Source: Paragordius varius
Taxonomy: Eukaryota > Nematomorpha
Length of the DNA stretch: 64,000 nucleotides
Assembly (NCBI GenBank): GCA_964247055.1
Contig: OZ176057.1
Coordinates: 2,046,001-2,110,000 of the forward strand
Reading direction: 5' to 3'
This document shows positions 1-12,251 of the stretch, in pieces. The stretch's first letter is position 1. The number at the start of each line of letters is the position of its first letter. The position numbers and the translations under genes were made by a program. The notes beneath the pieces were generated by a model. That model did no database searches. It saw only the letters and a program-made list of their open reading frames with translations, and was not told the DNA's origin.

Positions 1-1264
1 CCTGTTTTTTTATGCTAAACTCTTTTCTTGTTGGCTATTTAATGGATATGATTATACATTTTATTTAGTATTTATGATTTGCGAATTTTCCATTTTTTCG
101 AATAAAAAATAAAATGAAAGATTTATTAACTCAATAATATTAAGAATTTGTTTTTTAAACATGTAAAAGTTATATTAATATATATATATATTAATATATA
201 TATTAATGTATATTATTTTAATAATTTTTTTCTGTAAATTTTAAACTTAAAAACTCCAGTATAAACGACATAAGCTCGAATCCGATATCAAAAGTAGCTG
301 GCTGTATTCTCATCATGATGACCCTTTTTTAAATATATTTAATATACCATTTACAGATTCAAATTTGTCCTTCCTTTAACCCTTAAAGTTAGTCCTTACA
401 TTTTTTATATTGTCTATAATTTTTTATAGATTAATTTATGCAAATCTTTCTTAGCTTCAACATTATATCATAATTTACAAATCTTTTTCCATTCAATAAC
501 GTTTCAAGCTAGTTAAATAAGTGATTGATTTTTTTATATATTTAATCGCTTAATTCTAAAATATATATCTATTATAACTCATTGCATTTTATCGTAAAAG
601 AATTATTAATTAAAATATTACTGTTGATTGAAAAGAAATTATTTGTTAATTAAGAAAGTTCTTTTTAAATAAACATGTTAAATATGATTCACATATAAAT
701 GTATTCAATAAATTGTGAGTATAGGCAAAATTTTTATGTATGTGGACCCTTGAAATGTTTAAAGTCAACTAGAAGTGCAAACATGATAAATTTGAACCAT
801 ATGCTAATATTAAAAAAGGCTATTGAGTTTGTTTTAATTAAAATATATCCAAGCAATTCATAAGGTTTCAAACTTGCAAAACTTGCTTCCAATCGATGGT
901 ATTATCTGGTGCCGTAATTAACTTAGCAAATGTTTTATAAAGGATCGATTTTTAAAGTTAAATGAATGATTAAATGTAAAAAAAATTTAAAAAATAAATT
1001 ATATACTTATTCGTCAAATTTTATATTAAATACACATGTAATGCATGTATGACTGAGATGGGAAATTACAGATATTAAGTAAAATTTAACGTAATTTGAG
1101 TTAAAAGATTTAATGTTATAAAGTTACAACGCATTATTTATTTCTTCATTTTTATATAAAAAAGTGGCTAGTTTGCAAAATACTTTTTCAGTTAAACGAA
1201 AATTTTTCAGAAGTTAAGGTAAAACAATTAGTTGACGTCTTTGAGTATAATTATTACGCATTCA
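1..1264. other. AT-rich flank with two weak coding-like islands
   Basis: No convincing gene is seen here. Positions 343-430 begin with TATACCATTTACA and continue with degenerate TTxxAA/TCC units, so they are an end fragment of the foldback-like family described at 21655 and 25523. Two short minus-strand islands, about 262-321 and 880-921, read as coding-like peptides (for example PATFDIGFELMSF, and ITAPDNTIDWKQ) next to AG acceptors. They could be downstream exons of the gene whose better exon is at 5047-5201. I could not link their phases. Confidence 0.3.
343..430 (+). repeat. Foldback-like element, end fragment
   Basis: The stretch opens with TATACCATTTACA, the terminal motif of all foldback-like copies in this window. 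It continues with imperfect copies of the TTCAA/GTCC-type unit. No matching right arm is seen nearby, so this is a truncated copy. Confidence 0.45.
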
Positions 1265-2789
1265 TAAGGTGACCAGATTTTTTGAAGGAAAAAGCGGGAC
1301 AAATCTGAGAAAGGGGGGGGGGGTTATGAGGTGGGGTGTACAACCAAAAATTTTTATACAAAAAATTTATTGTAGTATTTATTTATTTTTAACACAAATA
1401 CATTATAAATATGAAAAAATATTTAATTCCTTGGTATATTTTTTATTTGAGTGAATGCGTTTTAGCAGATTGTCATCATTTTATAAAATATTGTAGAAGT
1501 TTTAACAAGAATTTGTCAAATTATATTTGACAGATAAAATGGTAAAGTTTCAACATTTAAATTTGATTTTTCAGATGTCCACATCTGATTTACTGTGGAA
1601 AAAACGCGCTCAGTAGCAGCGTTGGTTCCACGTAAAGATAATGCAAATTCTACATTTTTAAAATATTGTATGGAACATAGTTGTTTCAAAATGATGAAAT
1701 ATTTCTAACCATTTCTTTTCTACTGTATTTTTTTTTGTTGTCCATAATTTAAGTTTTTCTATTAATATATTTTATAACTAATGATATTTTATAAAAAAGA
1801 TATTTTCTGAAAGGTTACTTTTTAAGAATTTTTGGGAGATGCAGAAATGATTTCTGAACATCGCACCAATTAAATTCTGGTTTTAATGTTATCCAATGAA
1901 ATTGATTAATTTCGTTAAACTGCATCGTCCAGTCTTCCAATAATCTTTACAGTTTGTATAAAACATTTTTAATGGTACAGGATATCTTGGCGATATATTT
2001 AGCCTTGATTTTCTAAATTATTTATAATATTGCGGATGGTTACTGGTATAAAATTATTTATTGGAATTTTAGGTTACTAACTTCATTGGCTATTTCGATT
2101 GCCGAAGTTTTGGCACTTTCTATCCATTTAATAACATTTTGAAAGAGAGAAGATTGATTATGTAGGAACTCTAACCATATTGAAGAATCACTTTCAATAA
2201 ACTTTTCCAAAGTTGTAGGACAATTGTCCTGTGATAAAAAAATAGGATTTTAAAGGATCATTTTTTAAAATTCCTTCGATAGCTGGCAGAAGAGCAAACC
2301 AACGAGTTTTACAATATTCAAGCATTTTTTAATATTGAACTACTGCATTTGCACAGAATTTCTTAAGCGTTTTAACGCGTACCGTGTATATAAAAATAGG
2401 AATATACCTTAACTACTACATTTCCCACATCGGGGTAACAAATCAGCAACCGTTTGAAAAGCGTTATGTGTTATATGCGCTACACACCCAACATCAATAA
2501 TGGATTAAGATTATCTGCTAATTACTGAAACTTATTTTTTGTTCCCCTCCTTGATTTCCACCGAAGTTCGTATTGGTGTTGTCACCGCATTATGCGATGA
2601 TTTTGTCTTTTAAATTATTTTTCCCTAGAATATTCATTATTGAAGTAAAATTATGTCGGAATTCGCACCGGGTAGAGAAATAAAATTTAAAATTTTAATT
2701 TTACTTTGGTTTCTGGACCAAAATATTTTATTAACGTGGGAAATATTTTTGTTTCCTGATTTGATACATCAGAGTATGGCGATAGGAAA

Positions 2790-3065
2790 TTAATTTTCAG
2801 CAAATCTTTTTGTATACAGAAAATGCATGTGGCGAAAGGACAATGCATACAATGGCTTCAGCCTTTGTACGGGCACAAATAACATGTGAGCTACAATCCA
2901 TAGATCTAAAGGAATGATTGTGATTAACGCGTGAAAAGATAAAACGCCTTGGGCTAGTGCCAAATTCTTTTCTTCCTCTCCAAAAGCGGTTTTACGATAA
3001 AAATCGCTCATTTTGTAAGATGATGCCACCATATCTAAACATTTTTTATGTTTCTGTGTTTCCAT
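2790..3065 (-). pseudogene. hAT transposase fragment (N-terminal region after BED finger)
   Basis: This 91-codon open stretch on the minus strand carries a segment like LALAQGVLSFHALI. It matches in position and pattern the AxEGxLAFHTVxHHxSF segment that follows the BED zinc finger in vertebrate and insect hAT transposases of the ZNF862/ZBED5-like type. Upstream (about 3066-3190) the frame is lost near residues that would form the zinc finger. Downstream, down to 1560, only scattered transposase-like words survive. It lies wholly within the hAT element and has the same orientation. I infer it is dead coding sequence. Confidence 0.6.
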
Positions 3066-3214
3066 ATGCTTTGTAATATCATGCTTACCGCCATGTGGTA
3101 GGGTGAACCCCTAACACCAAGCATTTAACAAATGATTCGTTTTTTTTGATAAAAGGAAATTTTTTCATTAAATCATCGTTAAATTTACAACCTCTTTTTG
3201 TACTTATATTTTAA

Positions 3215-3795
3215 ACTAATCTATATATTATAAAAATGGAAAATGCTGGCTTTGTGATCTGGTACCGGAAAACCTGTGGACCCATTCAAATCCAAACTTC
3301 GAAAAAATATAATCATTAATGAATGCCCCGACAATAGCTTCGCCCTTATTTTGAAATAGGCCCCCAGTTCGGGCCCACCCCGTGTGAAAAACGGGTTATT
3401 TTGAAAACAGAAATCCACAAAAATCGTGTCTTTGAGACAATTTTCTGGAGAAAGTGTTGGATAATTCAATTTACTTATTTTCGATTGCACCGAACATAGT
3501 CGTCTCGCTTTTTTGATTTAGTTTCTCTTTTCACCCGCTCCAAATGCCATTTTTTCAAAAAACAGTCCACAAAAATATTTTTTTAAATCTATTTTTCGCC
3601 CTAATAAACAATATATTAGTATGAATGCTCCGTTTTAAAATTCCTATAAAATCATATCTATTAAATAATGTTTCGAAATAATCCACATATGTGGATCATT
3701 TTATAGTCCCTTATTTGAAATAGCCCTCCCCCTCCAGAAGTCCGAAGGACTTCCTCGGGCTGCGTAGCAGCACGAGATTTACGCTACTATTAATA
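3215..3795 (-). repeat. Dispersed repeat G, copy 1 (nested in hAT)
   Basis: This GC-richer block matches, in reverse orientation, the plus-strand blocks at 19756-20281 and 20405-20812. Shared landmarks include GGGGGCCTATTTCAAA, the GGGGCATTCATTAATGAT region and a tail reading GCCAGCATTTTCCATTTT followed by AT repeats. The 5' end, at the right side here, forms two adjacent hairpins at 3737-3753 (GAAGTCC/GGACTTC) and 3754-3776 (CTCG-GGCTGC/GCAGC-CGAG). No protein is recognised. Length and AT tail are compatible with a SINE or the 3' part of a larger element, but the class is unknown. Confidence 0.7.
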
Positions 3796-4165
3796 TAAAA
3801 AATATTATATTACCTTAATTTTCTGGAGTAAACGTATAAGCTACCGATTTGTGATATTAATTGGTCTTTTTGATAATGTTATAGGATTAGGAAGCAAAGT
3901 GTATAATCATATGATATAAATTTGAAAAAAATAAATATTTTTTATTTAAAATAAAAAACTTTAATTTAAAATTGATACAGATTTTAAAGATAACTAATGA
4001 TAAAAAATTTAAACGGATAAAAAAATAAATTTTTTATAAAAAATTTAAATTTATTTAAAAAAATTTTTTTTTTATATAATCGTGAAAAAGCGGAACATTT
4101 CAAAAACACAACGGGACGCGGGACAAAGTGTGAAAAGCGGGACGTCTGGTCACCTTACGCATTCA

Positions 4166-5046
4166 TTACCCCATGCCCAAGCTTCATAAAACACTTTGGA
4201 TGTTATTTTATCAATTTATAATTGAGTTTTTGATTTTGAATAAAATTAACACCGAAGATTCTATAAACTGAATAAAAGTCAGTTTTATAGTTCATTTTTC
4301 AGGATACAACGTAGATTTTTTCAAATTACTAAATTAGACGAATTTCTGATTAATGTTACTACAAAATACAAATATGCTTCTAAAAATTACTACCTTGTAT
4401 ACGTGCAACCTTTGATAAAAATATTTCAAAAATTTATAATCTTTTTACTGTCACAATAAAAATCCTGATATGTTTGTTTTTATATTATTAATTATTTCTG
4501 CTTAAAATAAAATTTCTAACAAATCATATATTAATTCAATAACTTTAGTTCTCATTATTATATATATAAAAATTTCCCATTCATTATAAATTTGAGGTTG
4601 TTGCTTTTTCCATAAGTAATCACCATAATTGGACAATATAGACAGCTTTTAGGACACCGTACTAATTAATATATAATAATTGGGTAAGAATATAAATAAA
4701 TATAATAGATAGAATACCACTCCATGATCAACGATTATTAGTAATTTGGTTTTAAGAATATATTGACTTCCTATTTAAATATGTTTATTAATAAATTAAA
4801 GTGGAATCCAAATATAAAAAAATCACCTATGCAACATAAATATTTCATAATACCTAAAATATAAAAATTGATCGTATAAATAAGACCATTTTGTCTTGTC
4901 TAAAGTAGGAAAGTTTTGAGGAAGTATTTTAAATAATTATTGCCATAGAGTGTAAAAAATCTTTAAATTGATATTCGTTGCAAAAATGCCCTAAATGCAG
5001 AATATTTTTAACATAGGGAAACGAAATAATATGTATATATATATAC
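4166..5046. other. AT-rich, no clear gene
   Basis: Low-complexity AT-rich sequence. A short minus-strand island around 4630-4670 follows an AG (TTAG/TACGG) and ends at a GTGATT donor-like site. It could be a further exon of the gene represented at 5047-5201, but the evidence is weak. Confidence 0.2.
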
Positions 5047-5201
5047 CCTCATAGCTATGGTCCCATTGTAATCTGGAACCACGACCCTTAAATATACCAC
5101 TGATATTGGATCAAGAACTCCACCCGAACCTGATATGGCTGACCCTATGTCAGAGCCATCGACTGTGATTTCAAACGTATTTGTTGCGAAACCAGTTATA
5201 A
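5047..5201 (-). CDS. Candidate internal exon of an unrecognised protein
   Basis: On the minus strand an acceptor (CATATATAG) is followed by 155 bases open in one frame and a donor (AGG/GTATAT). This gives one incoming extra base, 51 codons and a phase-0 exit. The peptide is well-mixed and coding-like, with segments such as FEITVDGSDIGSAISGSGG and ISVVYLRVVVPDYNGTIAM. It is rich in beta-strand-forming residues, so an extracellular beta domain is possible, but I recognise no family. Base composition is clearly higher in GC than its flanks. Upstream exons would lie to the right, yet the LINE fills much of that space. Weak downstream candidates lie near 4650, 900 and 300. Confidence 0.4.
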
Positions 5202-5520
5202 CTATATATGGAAAAAAATATTTATTTACAGTAATGCCCCCTTTATACAATCAATATACGCATTAATGTTGTTCACATTTTTTGACCAGTTGGTAAGGTT
5301 AAAAAAGAGAAAATGGTTGGAATACAATTATATCCTATCTTACGACGTCAATTAATTATACAGATAGCATTTGTACTATATTTACCAAGTGATCAACAAT
5401 ATGTGAATTGATTAATTATATGCATACTGTAAATACAGTAAACATTTCTTCATAAACTTTTTAAAATAAAGTAGTCGCTGCACGGAGGTAGGGGACAATA
5501 GGGATGAGGAAGGTTGTAGA

Positions 5521-6529
5521 ATGTGTTTTGCTAGTATAAATGTTGGTTCGTTAAAAAGTAAGTTATATGATTTAGTTGAAACTATGAGGGTAAAAAAAGT
5601 AAATTTTTTGTGCATTCAGGAGACCAGATACCGTGGAAATGATACTAGACGTTAGAGGGTAATTATAAAATGTTTTATTCAGGTTCTACGGATGGTTACT
5701 GTGGGGTTGCCATAATAGTGTGCCCAAGATTTGCCAATTAAGTAATTGAGGTTAGACGTGCTGACAGTAGAATCTGTCGACCTATTGTTAAATAAGAGGG
5801 TTTTTACTATATTTAGCGTTTATGCCCCCCAGATAAGTTTAACCAAACCGGAGAAAGATAAATTTTATGATTTGTTAGACGCAGAAATGACTTCATTAAC
5901 GAAAGACAGAGAAATTATATTTTGTGGTGATTTCAACGGACACGTGGGACAAAATAGGAGAGGTTTTGAGCCTTGGCAAGGCGGAAAAGGTTACGGGGTT
6001 ATAAATGATAAAGGGGCTAGTTTATGCCCAATCTTATAACTTTGCTATAACAAATACTTTGTTTACTAAAAAGGATAGCCACTTAATTACCTACGAAAGT
6101 GGAAATAAGAAGTCACAAATTGATTATATTCTAGTGCCACGAAAGTCTTTAAAGTTTGTTTTGGACTGCAAAGTGATACCTAATTTGCAGATTAGCATAC
6201 AATACAATTTAATTATGTGTAAATATATGACAGATATACCAATAAATGCCAAAAAGCCTAAGCTTATAGCGCCGAAGGTAATTAAATGGGATTCTCTAAG
6301 AAACAGTAAAGAAAGATTCGTAGAAACGGTAGGCATACTAGACAGGAACAGTGATCCAGAAAGTGTTTGGTCTCAGGTGGCAAAAAAAAGAGAAGCGGGA
6401 GTTAAGGTGTGCGGAACGAAAGGTGGCAGAAACCAGGTTTATAGAGAAGCATGGCTGAAAGACGAAAAAATAATTCTGAAATCGCGAGAGAAAAATCAAG
6501 CTTTTAAAATGTGGAGGTTTACCCACTAA
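5521..6529 (+). pseudogene. LINE endonuclease domain (broken)
   Basis: Starting at ATG 5521, the open pieces show the APE-type endonuclease motifs in order: SINVGSLKSK at the N-terminus, LCIQETRYRG (catalytic Glu), FSVYAPQ, IIFCGDFNGHVGQ (Asp/Asn pair) and SQIDYILVPR. The usual SDH motif that should follow is not evident and reads as NLQISIQYNL instead. The reading frame changes at least twice between 5655 and 6040. The domain normally nicks target DNA for target-primed reverse transcription. The lost SDH and the frame breaks imply no activity. Confidence 0.85.
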
Positions 6530-8292
6530 GCAGAAGACAATGAAAAATATAAAAGGATTAATAAGGAACTTAAAAGGCTTGTAAGATTGGTCAAAAAAGA
6601 AAAGATGGCATCATTATATGAAGAGTTAAACAGTAGGCAAGGTTTAAACAAAGTTTTTAAAATTTCTCGACAAAGACACAGAAGAAAGCTGGACTTGCCT
6701 CCTTACACGAAAGCTATTAAAGATAAAAACGGCAAATTACTCGTTGAGGAAGCGAAAATATTGAAAAGGTGGAAAGAACATTTCCAGGACCTTGAATTGG
6801 ACGTCAGTGAAACAAGTTTACCCGAAACACCAGATTATAAATCTGCGCATATTGAAAGTATAACAAAAGAAGAAGTCCAGGGGTTTAGGATGTCAATAAA
6901 TAAGGTTGCAGGTCCAGACGATATTAACATAAACTGTTGGAAAATATTGTCAGAGAAAGGTATTGAATTTTTAGTGGATATTTTTAATAATGTAGTTACT
7001 ACAGGCATGATACCAACCGAATGGAAGGAGAGTTTCACTGTTCCCATTTTCAAGGGTAAAGGAGATATTAATGATTGTAATAATTACAGAGGGATAAGAT
7101 TGATATCGCATACAATGAAGTTATTTGAGAAAGTACTAGAGAAGCGAATGAGAAAAATGATTAGTATAGAGACTAATCAATTTGGTTTTATTCCAGGAAA
7201 ATCCACCATTGATCCAATTCACGCAGTAAGAAGGCTAATCGAGAAGCATATAGAAATGAAAAAGGAGTTGCATGGTATGTGTATTGATATTGAAAAGGCA
7301 TTTGACAGAATACTTCGGAGCACAATATGGTGGAGCTTAAGACGGAAAATGGTCCCTGAAAGTTACATAAAGATCTTAAAAAGCATGTATGAATCACACC
7401 AAACCAAAATTAAAACACACTAGGGAATATCAGGTCCTATTAAAATAAACGAAGGGGTTTATCAGGGGTCTGCAATCAGCCCGTTATTATTTATAATATG
7501 CATGGACGAAATTTCAAAAGAAGTAGGGCAACATGATGGCTGGTATTTTCTTTATGCAGACGACCTAATAGTGCTGTCCGACGAGTTGCATGAATTAAAA
7601 GAATCGGTGGGTAAATGGATTGATGTGTTACGACGATGCGGATTTAAAGTTAACAAAAAGAAAACGGAACTGATAAATTTTGGCGGAAAAAACGAGAAAT
7701 AGAATTAGAAGAAGGGTGGGTATTGAAAGGTCAGGAAGAATGCAAATATTTAGGAGCGATATTAGCAGCTGATGGTTCTTTAACACTTGATATTAATTTA
7801 AGAATTCGAAATAGTTGGGCAAATTATAAAAAGATCTCAAGTGTTTTGTGCCACAAAAATATTGACCTAAAAGTAAAGGGTAAGATTTACAGTGCTGTTG
7901 TACAACCAACAATAATGTACAACTCACAGACATGGGCAATAAAGAAATCAGAAGAGAGGCACTTTGAGGTTACTGAAATGAGAATGCTTAGATTGATGTG
8001 CGGTGTAACGAGGAATGACAAGGTGAAGAATGTCTACATAAGAGGAAGTACGGAAATCAAATCGGTAACGCAAAAGATGATGGTAAATCGTTTAAGATGG
8101 TTTGGACATGTTGAAAGAAGAGATAAAAATTACATTGGTAAAAAGATTGATGATATTGTAAAAGGCAAGAGGGGAAAAGGGCGCCCTAAAACGCGATGGA
8201 TAGATACAGTTAAGAGGGACATGGCAAAACTGAGCCTAAAACGCGAAGGCGCCTTAGACAGGGTTCTATGGCGAAATAGTTTACGGATATGA
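6530..8292 (+). pseudogene. LINE reverse transcriptase (broken)
   Basis: The reverse transcriptase motifs are intact and in order: VAGPDDININCWK, VPIFKGKGD...NNYRGIRLIS, NQFGFIPGKST, MCIDIEKAFDR (first catalytic Asp), then GVYQGSAISPLLF around 7455-7500 and LYADDLIVLSD (YADD, about 7550-7575), KKTELI and CKYLGAIL. A C-terminal region follows with RNRLRWFGHVERR-like and GRPKTRWIDTVKRD segments, as usual for this LINE type. Two stretches are open, 6587-7423 and 7723-8292, separated by a TAG at 7421 and a frameshift near 7700. It is probably a 5'-intact copy inactivated after insertion. Confidence 0.9.
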
Positions 8293-8337
8293 CCGCTCGA
8301 AAGAGTGATATCATATAATGTAATTATTATTATTATA

Positions 8338-9268
8338 AGTAGATTATTTAGATTATCATATATTTTTGCGAAGGTGCACGAGTTCCACTCAATATGGTTT
8401 TTAGGTGGGTCAATATAAAAATCACCGCAAAAAGGACTAAATTAGATACAATGGTATTTAAAGGGGAAGGGAAAAAAATCATGTTTGTGTATTAATTAAT
8501 TTTATTGTGTCACCCTTGCAAACATTTTATCCAAATTTTAACGTATTGTTTTACCTAGAAAAGCAAGATTAAAACCCTTAATTATTGATGCAAAAAGATA
8601 TGATTTAAAACGACACAAATTTACATTATAATTTAATAACTAACTATAAATTTTCACTTAATTTAACCGTTTAGAACTAGAAAATCAATTTAGAATTATA
8701 CCCCATTTACAGTTTAAGATACATAAATTTTAAACATACTATTGGCCCATCCTGCGAATAGGAGATTTTCATTTCCACAATTTTTAAAGGAGTCTCCTAA
8801 ATATAATATACATTCTTTAATATCCAAATACCTATAAGTTTATAAAAATATTCTGGAATCTATACAGAACCAAGATATATATTTCATATCTATAAAACTG
8901 TATATATTTTTTTATTCGAAAGTAACATTTTTTCAACCAAACGCAACATTCAAGCAAAGACAATTGATCTCGAAAAATGTTGCGTTTGCTTGAAAAAAAT
9001 GTTGTCTTTTGAAAAAATGTTTGCTTTGGACTGATAAAATGTTATCTTTGATTGAAAATGGTGTAATAATTTGCCATATATTATCATCAATATTAATTTT
9101 CTAATAAAATTCAATTACGGATTTCTGGTTGCATTTTATTTTTTTGCATATGTAAGAGTAATTTATTATTTAATTTTAAACAAAATTTGCTTCATATATT
9201 GCTTGCATTGTATATCAAAATTAAAACATAACTTTTTATTGGGAAAATTTCGACTTCCATTACAATCG
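8338..9268. other. Intergenic AT-rich stretch with AACATT inverted repeats
   Basis: No gene is seen. Between about 8925 and 9045 the words AACATTTTTTC, GCAACATTC and their complements (GAAAAAATGTT, AATGTTGCG) recur in both orientations. They form a small imperfect inverted-repeat cluster, probably a MITE remnant. The rest is AT-rich without signal. Confidence 0.35.
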
Positions 9269-9457
9269 CAGTATGCATTTTAATGGTTGCTTATTTCTCA
9301 CTTTAGCAGCGCCATTTGCAACATAGTAAGTAGTGTATGGAAAAAACAACAAACTGTTAAATAATGAGCAATTGTTTCTTTTCTTTTTTCCATGCCCTCC
9401 TCTGTTGCAAATTGCACTACTATAGTGTGAATTTAGCAACCATTAAAATGCATACTG
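9269..9457. mobile_element. MITE family A, copy 1
   Basis: A 189-bp element with terminal inverted repeats beginning CAGTATGCATTTTAATGG and ending in the complement CCATTAAAATGCATACTG. Subterminal arms also pair (GTGTATGGAAAAAA against TTTTTTCCATGC). It is followed by TA, as expected for Tc1/mariner-type insertion, but the left TA is lost. It has no coding capacity. Confidence 0.8.
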
Positions 9458-9957
9458 TATATTTTAGAAAGAAATCTGCCTAATATAAATATTTATCTTG
9501 AACATTTTTAATTTAAAATACTCGACGGGCTTTTCTAAATGTAATGAGCATCAATAAATATTTTAGTTGATTTTTAACGGACTGTAAAACTAATATGTAA
9601 ACTCAAAAAATCACTATATATTGCATTAATTATTAATAGCAAAAAATACCATTCTGATATTTTTACTAAAAGTTTAAAACCAAAGTATAAGTAATATCTA
9701 GGCATTTAAGAATTCCAACAAAACATATAATTCCACTTTGTGACATGATTTTAATTATATTTAAGGTTATTTTACATTAATTTTATTATTTAAAAAGTTA
9801 TTATTTAATATTTTTTTAAATCTTTGCGTGTGGGCCGGATAAAAACTTGCGGATATTTAACCCTAATCTATAATGCCTATAATCAAATCAAACATTTGAA
9901 TTTAAATAAAGTAATTGTGATATTTCCCATAACATAGTTTTCCATTGCAAAGTTTAC

Positions 9958-10124
9958 AATATGATGGTTGCTTATTTTACACTGTAGTAGGGTAATTTGC
10001 AACACAGGAGTGTATGGAAAAAAACAACAAACTGTTGAATAAACTATTATTTCCTTTCTTTCCCGTACACTCTCTGTGTTGCAAATTTATAATGTGAAAT
10101 AAGCAACCAATAAAATGCATACTG
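9958..10124. mobile_element. MITE family A, copy 2
   Basis: The same palindromic family as 9269-9457. The right end is conserved (AATGCATACTG) and the left terminus has decayed to ACAATATGATGGTTGCTTA. The inner arms GGAGTGTATGGAAAAAA and TTTCCCGTACACTC pair. There is no coding capacity. Confidence 0.75.
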
Positions 10125-10644
10125 TAATAATTTATTTGATCGATGAAAACCGGATGTATTTGGCGGCAAATGTGACACACTTTTAAAACAAGAAAGCTCT
10201 TAAAGCAGAGGTGTATCCAACATTAATATCTTCGCGGCTGCTTTGATAGTATTTTTTTTAATTATTTTGTTGACCCCAATTTTGGATGATATATCTTCAA
10301 TCGTAATTTTTATTTGAAATCTAATTTTTTATTTTTTTAAAATTTTTTAGAGCTCTTTTGCGTCCCCAAAAAAGCGTGATTATAGATATATATTATATAC
10401 CAAGCTCGCTCCGTACAACATAAGAATATCCATTTTTTATAACTACTCCATTAAACTCACATGCTTGAATCGGTAAAATGCATCCCAAATCTATCATAGA
10501 TAAATAATATGTCACAAATATTTTAAATTACACAAATTCTAAAATTTTTTTTTTATAAAAATAATCTCATTTTCAATTAAAACGTTTTAAACCAACCATT
10601 AGAATTTTCTACCAATAAAATCTGTTTGGTACATTCTTGTTATA

Positions 10645-11040
10645 CAGTAAAAATTAAAATTACACCATAAAAAAGTAAATATAATTTTTTTAAAGACAAC
10701 CATGTATTTTGATTATTTTTATATAACTCATCTTGATTAGACATGTTAATATATTCATTTATAAAGTGAAAAATTTTGAATAACAGTATGCATTTAATTG
10801 GTTGCTTATTTCAGACTATTAGCGCAATTTTCAACACAGGAGTGTATGGAAAAAAGAAATGAAAAATTGTTTCAAAATTTTGTTGTTCTTTACCATATAC
10901 TATGTTGTTTGCCCTACTTTAGTGTGAAACAACCATTAAAATGCATACTGTATTTTAAGTGTGAAATAAGGTTCAAAAAAGTTTTGGTTGTCTTTTTACA
11001 TGAAAATATATGTATCTTCGTTTTGTTAATTTTAATTAAA
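10645..11040. mobile_element. MITE family C, copy 1, interrupted by MITE A
   Basis: The left end, CAGTAAAAATTAAAATTACA followed by AAAGACAACCATGTA, and the right end, AAAAAAGTTTTGGTTGTCTTT then CGTTTTG, match the long inverted ends of family C (compare 32904-33188). A family A element occupies 10784-10950 inside it. Family A therefore moved after this C copy inserted. Confidence 0.6.
10784..10950. mobile_element. MITE family A, copy 3 (nested in family C)
   Basis: A 167-bp palindromic element bounded by CAGTATGCATTTAATTGG and CCATTAAAATGCATACTG. It lies inside a family C element and is the third copy of family A within 1.7 kb. Confidence 0.8.
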
Positions 11041-12016
11041 TTAATAATTTAAGACTTACGGCATACCAGGATAATTATACCATATGAAATATATTTTGGA
11101 ATAAAATTCATTTTTCCCTCTTTTATTCAAAAAAAGTAAAAATTATAAAGAATTAATCGGCAATTCTCACATATCGAAAAAATGCTGATATACAACAAAT
11201 CTCAATTTCGGTTACGCAGCTATATAGATAATACTGCCAATTTTTGTATACTTATAGTTAGAATAATTTTAACCAAGCACTTTTTTAAATCGTATTTTAG
11301 GATAAAATTAGGTCACAGATATTTCTATTTATTCATTTGTTTGTTTAGCACAATGGTTTTTTGGCACCTTGCTAACTCTGGGTGTCAAAATTAAACAATA
11401 TAATATAATAATATAGTTCATAGTAAAATTTTAATGGAAATCATTTATTTTTTGCACCCTTTGTTTATGGTTCACAGCTGTTCAACACAAATAGAGGACC
11501 CTAATACACTAACAAAATTAAACCGAAAAATATTTTATTACATTATTATAATTCAATACTGTATGTAAATACTATATACATCCCCTAGTGTTGATTGTTT
11601 ATTCTGTTGGCAGGCAGCATTTTAAAAGATATACTCAGATCTGCCTGCATTTTTTAACAAAAAGTTAAGATTATCTTGAATTAAAAAACTTCAAATTATT
11701 TTTTCTGTTTTCGTTTATTTATAAAAATTACATGAAATTTTTAACTTGCAAAAGACGTAACACTTTGCGAAATACGAATTTAAGTTTATATGGTAACATA
11801 TTGACAACTTTAAAAACTTTACCTAACCAATGAAATAATTGATAATTATAATAAAATGTCATTCAAAAAGTTATAATTTTACTAAGATATTTTCCTTAAT
11901 TATACAATGTTCTATATATTTATTTTTTTTTCAAATTTTTCGTGTGACATAGAATTTTTTTTGTAAGACTTACGGGCCGCGGGTAACCTGGATAAGTAAA
12001 ATTATTTTTGCTTTCC
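11041..12016. other. AT-rich, nothing recognised
   Basis: No exon-like or element-like structure could be supported in this stretch. Confidence 0.3.
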
Positions 12017-12217
12017 AGGGGTGATTCTCACAACATGCGGTGCGGTCCTTAAAAATTTTTTAATATCTCGCGAAAAATTTGAAAAAATACCAAATAATTA
12101 TCTCATATTTTGTAATTTGGAAATATATGCTGTGTAGGGAGTCCTGGTATAATTAAAAACATTTTTGATTTTAAAATTTATTTTTTTCAAAAATTAGTAT
12201 CTAGATTTATTCAGATT

Positions 12218-12251
<34 letters not shown>

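Larger units (their letters stand above)
1265..4157 (-). mobile_element. hAT-superfamily DNA transposon, decayed
   Basis: The ends are inverted repeats: TAAGGTGACCAGA on the left and its complement TCTGGTCACCTTA-like on the right, with GCGGGAC motifs repeated inward. The element is flanked by the same 8-bp direct repeat, CGCATTCA, at 1257-1264 and 4158-4165. This is the target-site size of hAT elements, and the GGTGACCAGACGTCCCG terminus is known from hAT families. Internal minus-strand fragments resemble a BED-finger hAT transposase. About 580 bp of an unrelated repeat (G, 3215-3795) is inserted inside. A G-run at 1310-1322 lies near the left end. The transposase is broken by many stops, so the element is non-functional. 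Confidence 0.85.
5480..8330 (+). mobile_element. RTE-like non-LTR retrotransposon (LINE), near full length
   Basis: The element encodes an apurinic-like endonuclease followed by a reverse transcriptase. It ends in a short ATT/TTA microsatellite tail (8322-8337), typical of RTE/CR1-type LINEs rather than a poly(A) tail. Proteins of this type are often mis-annotated as craniofacial development protein 2-like. The frame is broken at several places: TAG after 5652, a shift near 6005-6039, a stop at 6527, a stop at 7421 and a shift between 7700 and 7723. It is therefore dead but recent enough to read almost end to end. A second, more decayed tail of the same family lies at 45483-45890. Confidence 0.9.

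Noticed and set aside
8925-9045. AACATT-containing repeats as a possible regulatory array
   Set aside because: The words occur in both orientations with irregular spacing, better explained as a decayed inverted-repeat element.
9977-10180. 67-codon minus-strand open frame
   Set aside because: It lies mostly within MITE A copy 2 and has no splice or family support.
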